64,000 bases of DNA from Eutreptiella sp. 'Long Island Sound 2002' (lineage: Eukaryota > Euglenozoa > Euglenophyceae > Eutreptiales > Eutreptiaceae), in the NCBI GenBank assembly GCA_964036045.1, contig OZ038378.1:174428341-174492340 (forward strand), read 5' to 3'. Shown here piece after piece: positions 34,170 through 45,599 of this stretch. Position 1 is the stretch's first letter; each line of letters opens with the position of its first letter. The position numbers and the translations under genes are program-made. Below the pieces are notes generated by a model, which was not told where the DNA came from, did no database searches, and saw nothing but the letters and a program-made list of their open reading frames with translations.

Positions 34170-37100
34170 GTAGCCCTTTCGTGTCTGGAGGACGCCGTTA
34201 CCTTGTTCGGTATTCGGGTCGACGTACAAACAAAACAGAAAAGTGTACCCCGGAGCTGTGTGCTTGGTTTGTGGCTTCGTATCTTTGCCACAGGTCTGGA
34301 TTTCCGTGACAATGTCGTGTTGACCGTAGAAGACGCCTCCCCTGTGCACCATTTCGGCAAGAGGAAGAGCAGCAGCTATGTCTCCAATGCCCTCCAGATC
34401 GAAGCAGAGGTGAACGCCGAGCTGCTGCAAATGACGGAGCGGATCGAACAGCTGGATGACCTGCAGTCCCCTCGCATGATGGATCCCGTGCAGCAAATGG
34501 TGCTGTACCGCAACGCCTTTGAGCACATCATCAACGCGGACAAGTCCTTTGGCCCGTCGCTGCAGAAAATCAAGGCCGGCTACGACCGGTTGTGCCTCGA
34601 AACTTTTGCCACCAAAGCCAAGGACCAGAGCGGTCGATTGCACAACGCCGACTGCACCAACAGAAAGCATTTGAAGACCATTAGGTCTGCATCAACCCGC
34701 CGCGCTTCGGTGTGGCTGCCAGGGCGGATTTGTTTTCGACCTCCCGGCCATGGTTGTGGAGTGCTTCGTTTTGAGCTGCCATGATTGTACCACAAATGGT
34801 TTTTCTCATGAGCGCCACCAGAACACTCAACCGTTTACCAGCAGAAATTCATTCATCCGTGCGTGTACATACTGCACATGCACGGACCTGGACGTGCGTC
34901 GGGTCGGATCGCCGGGGATGGATCTGTGAGCCTGTAGAGTGTCATTACCTGAAGCGCGCCGCAAAATTTTGTTTTTGCAGACATCACGGAAGTTTGCAGC
35001 TCGGTCGAAGCAGGCGTACTTAGGCACGCACGCCACAGCCCCTGCAAATTTTTGATTCGCTCCGGATGCACCTGATCTACGTCGCAGGCATTTGGAATCA
35101 CAGCATCTAAGACCGTTTTGCTGTCGAGATGTAATGGTCATGAACCATCATCACTGCTCGTGCATGTCCACAATCGCAGTGCCCTGCGACGGATTGGCTT
35201 GTTTCGGTTCAAGTTGGATCATTCTGGTTGCACTCTTGATGCTGATTTTGATGATGGCTCCCTTCACGGCATCAATGTGGCTGTGTCTGATCTGGCGGGC
35301 CCCTCTCCATCACGTGTGAACAGGTCATTGGAGGCCAAGGTGCGCTCGCTGGAGCTGGAGGTGTTCAATTTGCGGCGTCAATTGCAGACTCGTGACGAGC
35401 AGCTCAGCACATTCTTGGACACCAACACCGGCAGTATTGCCGAGGCATCTCTTCAAGCCATCAAGGCCATGAATAACCGTCTCATGAAGCAAGCAGGTGA
35501 GATGCGGACGCAGGACGACCCGGATGCTCTGGCTACCGTGGACCCAGACCTGCAAAAGGAGCCACCCCAGGTATCCCACTGGGCCTGGGATTACCCATCC
35601 TGCCCCTATGCACAGACATTGCCTTGTGCAAACAACGCTAAGTGCCGCTTCTGCACGGCAGGGTGTGCTTTTGCTTAGTGGGGTATGAGCGCAAGAAAAG
35701 GTTTGTGTGCCTAAAATGGCCTCTCATTTTGGGCTCTCTATTCAAATTTGATTTTTCCCCCGAGGAAAATTGTTTTGGTTTTGGGTGGGTGGTGGCACGG
35801 CCTGTGGAGGTGGGTCCGCCAGATCACCCCCCCCGCGTCCCCCCCCCCCGATGAATAAGCACATCTCTGTCTGCACGGCAAGTGTAGAACAGTTGACTAT
35901 TGTAGGATGAACCCGCTGCTCCCGGATCCTTCATGTGTTGGTGTCACGACCCGCCACCATGGAGAAACGCAAAAATTGCGCATGAGGAGACGGAAGGATA
36001 TGGGGAGGACGAGAGGAATAGGTCTTCTCTGCCGGGAGAGGAGGAAGAGCAAGCAACAATTGGGGAGGGCTGCGAGCAGCTCATGACGCGCACGCCATTG
36101 TGTATTGTTGTGGATGCAGAGTGGGTCTATGAGGGGATAATGGAGTGGGGGGACTTGTGGCGAAGGCACAACTGGCACATATCTTCGGGGGGAAGTCCGC
36201 AAGGATCTATGGGTGCCGGTGTTGGAAATGTTGTAGGCAGCATGGCCTCTGTTTTCGATCCAGTGGGTGCCATGGTACATTGATATGAATGAAATGGGCA
36301 GGCTGACAAGCTTGCTGCAGAGGGATGACGACTACACAAAGCGTCTGCGCCAGAGTGGGTGAGGAAGGTGCGGAGGCAACAGTGGGGCCAGTGGCAGGGC
36401 TTGGGGCTGGAGGATACGTCCTCTAGTGCCGAGTCGGCGTCATAGCATACGACATCAGTGGGCGAGATGGGCATGCTGTTGCAGGCGTCTTGGGTTGTAC
36501 CGGGATGGTGGTCGGGCTGTTGAACGCCTATGCACATTGCCACTGTCTCGATGGTGACTCATGGGGGATTCCTGGACCGAGACCGTGACACCAGCCCTCC
36601 CCTCCCCTCGGAGTGGCCAAAATGTTGAGGAGGTCCGGACCACATTTGGCAGTTCAGCATATTGTGGGGGGTAAATTTTCGTTTTCACCCCATGTGTGTA
36701 TACTCAAAATGCGCAGGATTTTATGGCGAATTCAAATGTGCATTTGAGACACGAAAAACAAATTTGACCCCATCTAGCCCCCCAAACCTGGCTGCTGGGA
36801 CCGGACCCCCAGGGAGTTTTTTCAAAGAACCTTGCTGTGTTCAAAATGATCAGCGCAACGAGGGGATCAGTTTCAGGCATGTATGTTTGGGTACCCGGGT
36901 CGGGGTACCCAGCTCAGCCGCCCCCCACCGCCTGGGGAGCCCCCCCCCCCCCCCCACACAGGGCCCAAAAAAGGGGGTGTTGGTGTCAGGTCTGAGTCTG
37001 AGTACCCCCCATGTGGTGACCTCAGAACTACTGCTCTTGTGAAATGTGGTAAGTTAATCAAAGAGCGTTGTTGGTGATGCTTCAATATACCCCCCCCCCC

Positions 37101-38465
37101 TTCTGACGAAGAATGGGTGTCGGACTGTGTGTCGGATGGATGGTGGTAATTACAGTCACAGCGACAATGGCGGCGAGATGCAGTCAGACTCAAATACACA
37201 CAGTACTGACAATGATGGTGAAATGGTCACAGAACGCTTGCTCAAATGTAGGTGCTGACAGTGGTGCTGCACCGTCAATAGATCTCAACAAGGCGTTGAG
37301 AGTGTATATAGCAGCACAGGGTACACGGTGCATGGTGCCACGGACATGCAGTGTGTTTGTTTTGTGTTTGTTATTGCAATGAAGTTGCCCGGTTTACAAT
37401 TTGTTCAGTTCGCATGAACCGCCAAAAGCAGGCCCGTTCACCACAGTCTGAACATTAATTGTGGGGTCGCTGATATTTCGGTGCATGGCGAAGGATTCAT
37501 TGCCCCCCCCCCCCCCCTTCTGGTTTGCAATGCACTGTGATTTGGCGATGCAAGACCATCATCGGTTTCTTGCAGCAGAGCTGAGAGGGCAATCTAAGGA
37601 TCTTGAACTACACAAACACACTCTAAATGCCCAAGTGCTGCAGTTTCAGTGCACACAACCATGGACTTGACAGAGTTGGAGGCCGACACCATGAACGGTG
37701 GGTGTCATGCACTGATGAATTGGCTTTGGTGCCTCAGGGCCCTCGACACCCTCAATACCCCTCACCATGCCTCACCAACCCTCACTCATTTTCACCAGCT
37801 CTCAATGACACTTGCCAACCCTCACCGACCCTCCACAACCCGCAACCATCATCAACAAACCTCAACAACCATCTATTCCCCATATTTCCCCGCATTTCCC
37901 CAGAATCCATGTAGTGAGATTAGAGGCAAGAATATTATGCGCACCTGGATTCCCTCGGGCGACTCTGCATGTTCGTCTTGCAGGGCCACGAGGACCACCG
38001 GCATCATGCCCTTCAAGCCGATGTGCAAAAGTATCAGAACATTGCCAAAAGGGTGGAGTTTAAGGTGGATCAACTGGCAGCAAAGCTGCGTGGATTTGCC
38101 GGACAAGGGCACAAAGCGAAGCTGGGAGAGGCGGTAAATACGGTGTTTGTGATGGGACAGTTCCGCAAGCAGATTGATGGATGGTCCCAGGTCTGTATAC
38201 ACCTTTTTGCATTCGTATCATTCCAAGGCAGGGCCAAGAAGGGCCCAAAAACGGGAACGTTGCGATTACACCATTCAGGAAGTTGGAAAAAGGAGGAAAA
38301 GTTGGGGGAAATGGGGCAAAATGGGACATTTTTTTTGCGTTGATTGTTGCCCCAGACACTGCACAGTTTGTCCTCCCCCCCCCCCCCCCTATCCTGTTGA
38401 TTGCACAGATATTGAATAAGTCCGACCCGCATGCCCCTTTTTTTGTGAAATGGAATGTCATCTAG
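34022..38465 (+). CDS. Multi-exon coiled-coil gene, TSNAXIP1 N-terminal-domain-like (gene span)
   Basis: At least five exons join in compatible phase: 34022-34169, 34294-34588, 35180-35570, 37984-38190 and 38409-38465 (TAG). The second exon holds the recognisable part. Alpha-helical EAEVNAELLQMTERIEQ is followed by LYRNAFEHIINADKSFG and PSLQKIKAGYD. This resembles the N-terminal domain of translin-associated factor X-interacting protein 1, where a Y..AF..FI....Y.PLL..IK.EYD pattern is usual. The third and fourth exons are coiled-coil. Members of this family are found in ciliated or flagellated organisms and are associated with sperm or flagella, so an axonemal role is possible but inferred. 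Upstream exons and probably one or two between 35570 and 37984 are not pinned down; a coil-like candidate is near 37578-37640. One intron has been invaded by a retroelement relic. Confidence 0.6.
34294..34588 (+). CDS. Exon with the TSNAXIP1_N-like core
   Basis: It starts after CTTTGCCACAG with LDFRDNVVLTVEDA and continues through the helical AEVNAELLQMTERIEQ and LYRNAFEHIINADK to IKAGYD. The donor at 34589 (CG|GTTGTG) gives a phase that fits the exon at 35180. A second possible donor three bases later also fits. An extra exon in between cannot be excluded. Confidence 0.6.
35180..35570 (+). CDS. Coiled-coil exon of TSNAXIP1-like gene
   Basis: The acceptor is CACAATCGCAG and the donor CCCCAG|GTATCC; it ends in phase 0. 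The sequence LEAKVRSLELEVFNLRRQL has a clear heptad pattern. It is followed by ASLQAIKAMNNRLMKQAGE and an acidic end. The frame stays open upstream of the acceptor, but the splice signal and coil support this start. Confidence 0.65.
36035..36335 (+). pseudogene. RNase H relic of a retroelement, inside an intron
   Basis: In one frame CIVVDAEWVYEGIMEW is followed by GDLWRRHNWHISSG, matching the RNase HI pattern D..YV..GI..W...W....W..S.G. After a one-base shift in a G-run (near 36185-36190) it continues EVRKDLWVPVLEM, then SIQWVPW. After another shift, ADKLAAEG corresponds to the usual GNE.AD.LA..G end. The two frameshifts and a stop make it a pseudogene. It lies between exons of the TSNAXIP1-like gene. 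Confidence 0.65.
37984..38190 (+). CDS. Coil-rich exon of TSNAXIP1-like gene
   Basis: The acceptor GTTCGTCTTGCAG precedes GHEDHRHHALQADVQKYQ. The exon encodes 69 codons including KRVEFKVDQLAAKLRGFAG and ends DGWSQ|GTCTGT in phase 0. The clean splice sites and uniform coding appearance make this one of the best-supported exons in the window. Confidence 0.65.
38409..38465 (+). CDS. Terminal exon of TSNAXIP1-like gene
   Basis: After a C-tract and TTGATTGCACAG, 18 codons ILNKSDPHAPFFVKWNVI end in TAG, in phase with the previous exon. The short length is normal for a last exon. Confidence 0.55.
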   Translation: MLNKSDPHAPFFVKWNVI

Positions 38466-38788
38466 TCTCACACAGGATTTGTTCGGCATCCTGCCTGAGG
38501 AAACATTGCCCCCCGTCACTCAACCTCTGTGCACACCAACAATCGCAAGCAACATCTCCCACCCCGCCCACAGACCTCTAAGTTCCTGGACAATTCTTTG
38601 GATAATGGGGTAAGTTTGGGGGAAGTGGGGCCAGACAAGGGGGAGTTGGGGAAAAGTGGGGGGAAAATGTGAGAAACGGGTTCCAAGCCGAGTTCCCAAT
38701 ACCAATCACTTCAATTCAGCAGATGTAACATGTGACCCTTCAGGGCAGAGTAACCAAATGAGTAGATGAAATGTTGTAGAAACGTTAA

Positions 38789-38918
38789 GTGGTCATGATA
38801 ATGTGGAAGGACAATGTTGAGTGGGGAATGAGGTGGGTTGAATTGGTGAATTCCAATTCTGGTGCAAAAGCATGCAACGTAAAACACAGATCTGGTCTGC
38901 AGTGGGTAAGGGGCAAAT

Positions 38919-38971
<53 letters not shown>

Positions 38972-39477
38972 AATCGAAGAGCAGTGGACGGTGCTATAGA
39001 GTAAAGGACAGCAGTTGGTGGGGAATAGACGCAGGTCACAGACTGGCCTGGTATTTTCTCACCTCCTGTAGCATCCCCAATACACCGCATTTGGCAGGCA
39101 TGGGATGCCGAGAACCATGCAGCCATTGCCCTGGACAAGGAGGAGGAGGAGGAGGCTTTAGCCAACTACTCTGATGAGGCCAAGGACAGCTGCTTGAAAG
39201 AGGAGGGCCTCGACGAGCGGTCGACCTCCACACACACTGACTCTCTCCGAAGGATGAGTCGCAAGCACAGTGGTTTGGGATATCGCCAGAGGTTCGCCTT
39301 TGCTCATGCCTCTGCCCCTGCCCCTCCCCTTGCCCTATGCCCCTACCCCGCCCCTGCCTTGTGCCACACTTGCATTCCTCTGTTTTGGTTTTGCCCGATG
39401 CTTCTCATGGGGCTGTCTGCCGCCTTGGATTTTGTCGCAGTCAGATGCACCGGGAGCCCCAGCGCTCTAGATCCTGA
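38789..39477 (+). CDS. Small three-exon gene model, acidic protein of unknown function
   Basis: A candidate first exon 38789-38905 ends RSGLQW|GTAAGG. Exon 39098-39291 begins after TTTGGCAG with AWDAENHAAIALDKEEEEE and contains SRKHSGLGYRQ. Exon 39441-39477 follows TTTTGTCGCAG and ends QMHREPQRSRS and TGA. The phases agree (0, then 2 to 1). The first intron contains a ~50-bp CT tract that would serve as a polypyrimidine tract. The middle exon is most credible. The first ATG is not proven and the exons could belong to a longer gene. No family is recognised. Confidence 0.4.
38919..38970 (+). repeat. (CT)n microsatellite
   Basis: About 25 CT dinucleotides lie between a GTAAGG donor and a CAG acceptor, so probably within an intron. 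Confidence 0.9.
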
Positions 39478-39689
39478 TCATGACACAGCATGCCATCCGA
39501 TCAGGCATAGATGGAGCATATGTCTCAGTGGTGTAGCGTAGCAGCAGGGTGTATGGGAAATGCAACGACGCCGGCCTATCTCAGTGCATCCTTTCGCACA
39601 TTTGTCCCTCTGGATGGGAAAGAATATCTGGGCTGCCTACTTTTGAGGGCAACGACTGGGTCTCGTGACCATGAGTGCCCCCCCCCCCC

Positions 39690-41230
39690 TCCAACGCACA
39701 CAGAGGGCGCACCCTTGCCGTTATCCTCCTCTGTGTGGACCCGACACAGAGCAGTAAAACAGGGACAGCCCAGGGGCTCCGTTGGCACGGCGTACCAAGG
39801 AAAAGGAAGGGTGTGCAAGGAAGGTAGGATAGGCCAGACTGGGAGATCAAGGGCACTAGGTGGTGGTGGTGAGAGGCCAATGGGCACCACCACCTGTGGA
39901 GGGAAACGGTCCAAGGAAAGGACATGTGCAAGTGGCGAGAGGCCAATGGGCGCTGCCAGCTTCAGACAGCAATCCATCCAGGCGTCATGCCAACCCCCCC
40001 CCCCCCCTGGGGTGGATCTTTGAGAGTGGTGAGAAATCGATTGACACCACCCACCGGTAGGAGAGCAGCAAGATCTCAGGGCTTTGCCCCCCCCCCCCCC
40101 CCCATGCACACCCTGGTCCCTTGCCTCCAAAGTCTAGACAAACCTGCATCTCCTACCACAACACCCATCCCCACCCATCACCGGATGGCACACATGCCAC
40201 GCATGGGGATCGACATACAGTACACACACTGTGGGCATAGGGCGCAGAGGGATGGGGTGGGGCGTGGATGGTAACATGATGCGCTCGCCACAAGAAGGAC
40301 AGAGCGCGTGAAAGGGCAAGTTGAAGGTTGTTATGTGTCACCGTCGGTGAACTGACGCTGCAGGGGACATCCCAGGGCCCAACAACCCCCGTTGGGGAGG
40401 GTTTCCCAACTGCCGGTATGGCTTATCCGTCTGGACTCCGCTGGCCAATGGCGAGGGTCTTTGTCCTCCTCTGTGTGGACCCAACACAGGGCAGCGAAAC
40501 AGGGAGAGCCCTGGGGCTCTGTTGGCGCAACGTCCCAAGGGAAAGGAAGGGTGTGTAGGGAGGATAGGATTGGCCAGACGGGTAGATCAAGGGCACTGGG
40601 TGGTGGGAGGCCAATGGGCACCACCACCTATGGAGGGAAAGGGTTCAAGGGTAGGGCAAGGGTAAGTGGCGAGAGGCCAATGGGCGCTGCCAGCTTCGGA
40701 CAGCAATCCATCCAGGCGTCATGCCAACCTGCCCCCCTCAACGTAGCCAAACCCACATCACATACCACAACACCAATCCCCACTCATCACCCCGGGTGGC
40801 ACACATGCCACACGAGGGCATGGACATACAGTGCACGCACTATGGACGGGGGGCAATATGATGCGCTTATCACAAGGAAGACTGGGTGCAGGAAAGGGCA
40901 AGTTGAAGGTTACTATGTGTCCCGTCGGGGAAGTCACCTGCAAGTGGACATCCCGGGGCCCTACAGCCGCCGTTGAGGATCCTCCGCCGAATGGGGTGTC
41001 TGCGCGCGCTTGGTCAACGACCTGGGGTGTTGTCCTCCTCTGCTCCATGGACACAACGTACCAAGGAAAAAGGAAGTGAATGTAGGGAGGTACGGATAGG
41101 CAAGATCGGTGGGTCCAGGTGAGAGGCCACTGGGCACCGCACCTACGGAGGGAAAGGGGAAAGGACAAGGGCAAGTGGCGAGAAGCCAATAGGTGCTGCC
41201 AGCTTTAGACAGCCATCCATGGGCATGGGC
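39690..41230. repeat. Three copies of a ~300-bp dispersed repeat
   Basis: Copies start near 39718, 40462 and 41026 with CCTCCTCTGTGTGGAC-like sequence. They pass through CTCCGTTGGCAC / ACCAAGGRAAAGGAAGGGTG and GATCAAGGGCACT. They end with GTGGCGAGAGGCCAATGGGC, GCTGCCAGCTT and AGACAGCAATCCATCC. Diverged copies lie at 24340-24830. The CCAATGGGCGC portion also appears at 28765 and 53478. No ORF is conserved between copies, so it looks non-coding. Confidence 0.75.
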
Positions 41231-41279
41231 ATGATGCCCCCATGTCCATGCCCACTGCTCTTGCCCTCACCTCTGCCAG

Positions 41280-41560
41280 GTCATACAATCCGCGCAGCAA
41301 GCCCTCTCGCTTGGAGGATGTTCCCTCTGTGACAGTGGACACACCCCAGCACGCTGGGTCGCCGATGCAGTCCGCGACGTTGTGGCCCCTGACGAAGCCA
41401 CCCCTGAATTCCCCCCTGGGTCAAGAGCCCCTGTTTCGGTCCCAACTGCAGAAAAAACAATTTGTGCGGAGGAGGTCCCTGCTTCTGCCCCTGCCCCTGC
41501 CCCTTGCGTGGTTCATGAGGCCTGGTCTCAACAAACACCCCCCCCCCCCATGTTTTTGAA
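41280..41560 (+). CDS. Exon candidate, Cys-containing Ala/Pro/Val-rich protein
   Basis: It follows CTCACCTCTGCCAG. The phase-0 frame reads VIQSAQQALSLGGCSLCDSG with HTPARWVADAVRDVV, then a Pro/Ala-rich tail. The exon end is not fixed; the frame remains open to 41648. C..C...H suggests but does not prove metal binding. No family is recognised. Confidence 0.4.
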
Positions 41561-43075
41561 ACACGGTGTGTCAATTTTTTTAATGCCCCTTCATGGCCTG
41601 GTCATGTCACGCCTGTCAATACCCCAACTACCATTCCCATGTTACTGACCACTCTCCATGCCACTGATATTTGCTGAGATTGCAAGCTTTACATTTGATA
41701 CGAAAGGGAACCCAACAAGGCGTCAATGTGGCAGCTCTTGACACGCCCAAGCACCTTCAAGTCCTTGAGAGGGGGGGGGTGGCGGCTCACGCACACAGAA
41801 ACACAGCGAGGCAGGCTACGGACGGCCTGTGGACAGAGGCGCGTGGACAGCAAAAACAGTCAAACGACCCCGGCAACAACCAGCACATCCTCAATACGCC
41901 AATTATTGGGCGCCGCTGACGCGCAAACGGCACACCATGCCACATTCAGCACAGCCCCAACACACCAACCACTGGGCTCCGCGAACGTGGAAAGACACCA
42001 GCAAGAGCACCAGCCGCAGCGGCCGACAGAAAGCAGCAACCCGACGCAACATGCGAAGGGAAGAACGGGTGACTGTCCAGGGCCCCGTAAAGAACCAACA
42101 ACCAGACGGAATGTCACACATAGGCATGATGCCTGAGGCATGGGCATGGGGGCATGGGAGGTGCAGCTGCCGTTACAAATCCCACGATTGTTGACCATTG
42201 GTGGAGGACAAGGTTGGCAAACCTATGAAAGCGGCGACCGTGTTGTAGTATCGAACAGAGAGACGAGGAGCCAATGGTGATTGAGCGGCTCATGTTCGTG
42301 TGGCGTAAATTGTGCCCTAGACTATGTCAGGATGTTGGAGTAGACATGTCCACGTCGTCAATGGCCGTGTCTTGCTGATTTACGGACAGTGCGTTCCTGG
42401 GATGTTGGAGTAGCCCAGCCGCAGGCATGGTGTAGGCTCCAGTGCGGTAAACAGCGCGGTCTCAGTCTTGGTCTCGGTGTCAGCATCAGTCTCGTCTCGG
42501 TCGTGTTCTTGGTCCCTATTGTGGTGCTGGCCACACTTCCTGCTCTCTATTCTGCCGTAGCACTGCTTGGGGAAGTCCCAAAATCCCGCAGTAATACCCA
42601 GGTGAACACCAGGTATACTGCCACCAGGACAGAGTGGGAGGCCACACGTGGCACACGACGTCCGCAATCCCATTTCTCTCTTCAATTGCCTGGTCAAAGG
42701 GCTCAATTGACCAGGTCATCAATGAATCACTGAAATTTGAAGAATATTGTTGGGTCAAAAATGGTCAAACATTTTTACTGATTCCCAGGCAAGAGATGAT
42801 TTTGCGGGACCCCTCACAGCCCTGATTCCAAAACAATATTGTCCCTTTTTCTGTCCGGGCCACCTCCGGGTCATCCTGGTGCTCTTTCAGGAGTCCAGTC
42901 CATTGAGCCCTTTTGGGGAGAGGAGGGTCCCACAAGGGGGCTCAATCTGTCCCCCCTGGAATGACCCTGTGCATTACCATCTCCTTGCCATTTTAGGGAT
43001 CCCTGGTTTGGTACGTTGTGTGGCACTGCACTTGTACGTCCCCACTATTTCCGCCATTCCATCTGCTGTACCCAG
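41561..43075. other. No confident gene; one weak exon candidate
   Basis: Around 42690-42790 a short open stretch (GSIDQVINESLKFEEY then CWVKNGQTFLLIP) looks protein-like but lacks defined borders. The rest, including 41750-42200 and TCGGT-rich DNA at 42450-42530, shows nothing clear. Confidence 0.35.
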
Positions 43076-43379
43076 GAGCAACGTATCAAGATCGTCATCA
43101 GCCTCTCTGGGGTCGTTCCTGCCCACGGGTCACCAGGCGTCTGCGGTCCCTGGCAGCCGCAGCATATCTCCAATTGGAAGTCCAAAGGATCTAAGAGGAT
43201 CTGTTTCGTTTGATTTAGTCGAGGCAGTGGGATGCCTCGCACCAGACGAGATGCATGTTGCAGAAGATGGTTCCATCGACGAAATCGCTCCGGAAGAGCC
43301 TCAGGAGAGCGACATGCAGCAGTTCTTTGACATTCATAGCCTGGAAATTGCTGAGGCTGGCTCGGTGGATCTGGGTTGA
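43076..43379 (+). CDS. Terminal exon candidate, Ser-rich then acidic
   Basis: The acceptor ATCTGCTGTACCCAG is followed by one base and then SNVSRSSSASLGSFLP. The middle has ISPIGSPKDLRGSVSFDLVE. The C-terminus is acidic (DEIAPEEPQESDMQQFF) and ends AEAGSVDLG and TGA. The SP/RS-like serines look like phosphorylation-prone regulatory sequence. Upstream exons are unknown. Function unknown. Confidence 0.5.
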
Positions 43380-43530
43380 GGTCAGAAGAGAGCCTTGAGC
43401 ATGTCAGTCGTCAGTTACTAGTTCACAGCGTTCGGTGATGTGCCCGATAGCAGCGCCGGGTTGAATGGATGGTTGACCGACGGCGTGTGGCAAGAACATC
43501 ACATGGGAAACAGGATCGGCATCCCCGGTG

Positions 43531-44229
43531 TCATTTGATGCTATTCCTTGGGCCGGTGCCACAGAGCTTTTGCCTTGATGTCCTTTGCCTGTACGTGCTC
43601 TGCAACGACGAGGTTGAGGTGATCCTTGAGACAGCACTCCGAGGTATTGAGAACGATTTGCCTGAGCCACTACTGTCTACTGAGCAGCTACTGGATGGAA
43701 GTTGCGCAATAGTATTCCCAATAGTATGCCCCTCGGGATTCGGCCGGCTGATCAAAGTCTGCAACAGATCGTCGGTTATGAAGACCTTCGTTTTTTCTAT
43801 TGCAGTGGCAGCCTCCTTGGCTTCAGGCATCAGCTTCTGCAAGATTGATATCGCAGCAGTCGCAGGGTTGCATTGAATGGCAGCCAACTTGTGTTGAAGG
43901 GGCAACCTGCTTTGAAAACGCACTGAGAGAATGGCCTGTTTGCATTGTAGCCGACGGATCTGGTGCCGACTGTCTGCACAACCAATCCCACATGACGCAT
44001 CAACTCCACTCCCCCCCTGCCCAGGCACTTCCTGGGGCACGAGCAGCAGTGGCACCGCCAGTGGGGTCATTGACAAAGCCATGCGACGCGATCCTGAAGG
44101 GGCTCTTTGAAGCAACAACCATACCCAATGATGCGCCCAACTGCTTCCATGCTTTCTACCAAATGCTGCGGTGGAAGCAGTGAGGACAAAGCGTAGTAGC
44201 ATCGGAACTGTTCGCCCATGTCTAAGCAT
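43531..44229 (-). CDS. Uncharacterised 232-codon ORF, reverse strand
   Basis: The more convincing half is downstream: ISILQKLMPEAKEAATAIEK, then TKVFITDDLLQTLI and a Ser/Thr-rich tail. The first third is Pro/Gln/Gly-rich and may be non-coding. An overlapping plus-strand ORF exists but looks less protein-like. No family is recognised; it could be a gene exon or decayed mobile DNA. Confidence 0.3.
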   Translation of the reverse strand: MLRHGRTVPMLLRFVLTASTAAFGRKHGSSWAHHWVWLLLQRAPSGSRRMALSMTPLAVPLLLVPQEVPGQGGSGVDASCGIGCADSRHQIRRLQCKQAILSVRFQSRLPLQHKLAAIQCNPATAAISILQKLMPEAKEAATAIEKTKVFITDDLLQTLISRPNPEGHTIGNTIAQLPSSSCSVDSSGSGKSFSIPRSAVSRITSTSSLQSTYRQRTSRQKLCGTGPRNSIK

Positions 44230-45599
44230 TGCCCCAGGACGTGTCCGCGATTGCTGTGGGCGTTCCTTAAGGGACGGCTTTGGTTTGATTTTCTTTTTGT
44301 TCTGGAAAGTCTAGGACCGCCGCCGGCGGTTAACGTTCAACTGCCAATTTGCCCCCAACTGCCGGCCCCGGACTGCTGATTCCTAACCGCCAATCGCCGA
44401 CAGTTGATGGTCAACCGATGATCAGTCACAGTTGTTGGCAGTTGTTTCCAGGTACTGCATGCTAAAATGGCACTTTGCACACGCCGCTTTGTACTGCTTT
44501 TTTCGGGCCCACTTAAAGGGACTGGTATCAATTTTGGATCGCAAGGGAACAGGACAGGGTAGTTGCCTTTTTTTTGGGGGGGGGGGAAGTCCTTACGGTG
44601 GCATAGATATGTAGTTTGCGGGCCCCAAGACTTTCTCAGGGGGGCGGCCACCTATCAATCCCATGCGGCATGTTGTTAGCAGGGTGTTTTCTGACACCTG
44701 TGTATGGACAGCTTAAGACGATGCTGCGCAGTCAGTGCTTTTGGTTGCATGTTCTGTGCCCTGTATCCTCCACAAGTCTTAAGGATTCCCTGTGCAATTC
44801 TCTCTGTTGTTGTGACCCCAAGCATAGGTCTTTTCAAGATACGTAGTGTGCACCGCCTGTACCAGTCATTGTGTGATGAGCATCTGTCTGACTAAGCTCA
44901 TACCGTAGTGTGCACCGTTGTCCGATCCCGAGCACCAGCTTGAGCGTCCACTTCAGCCACAGCCTCCACCTCAGCCTACATTTTCAGCTATCCCGAGCCA
45001 AGTGTAGCTTGAGCCTTGCCTTAACCATGGCTTTCACTTGAGCCCCAGCCGAAGATCCAGCTGCATCTCGAATCAGGGCCCCCGAGCTCTAGCCATCAGT
45101 AAAACTCTACTCGTCCTATTCGCACTTGTGCCACAACACTTCAACCTTATCATTGACCTGTGCCTCCTGACGATTTAGTCCAACAACCATGCCCCTGACA
45201 CTGACACTGACGTTCCTGCAAGTCCGTGTACTCTCTGGTCCTCATGTAATCCCCGAAGCCTTTATTTTTCGGAGTCCATCGTATTTCTAGCATGCCTCGT
45301 GGTCCCGTGGCCTCGGTGCTTCGGAACAGGAGGCTCGCATTGAGTGAGGGTTTTGGGATGCTTGTGTCATGATGATGTATGCCACTTCTGTCAGGCACAG
45401 ACCAGCTGAGCAGCACCCAATGCCTCTCATCATGTCCCCTTGTCCCCTGACGTCTCTTGGATGCAACAGGCCCTCAGCGCCCTCCGCCCTGCACCACATA
45501 CTCAAGCTCTGATCCCGATCCCAGTGCTGCAGCAAAATTCTTCAATGCACACGTTTGGCTCCACTTTTCTTTTCTTTCTTTGCTGCAAAACCACTCAGC
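44230..45599. other. Intergenic, no gene seen
   Basis: Positions 44330-44450 contain degenerate AACTGCC/GGCGGTT-type repeats like those at 33260-33385. A G-run lies at 44572-44586. Positions 44930-45070 have imperfect AGCTTGAGCC/CAGCC repeats. No exon with good borders was found. Confidence 0.45.
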
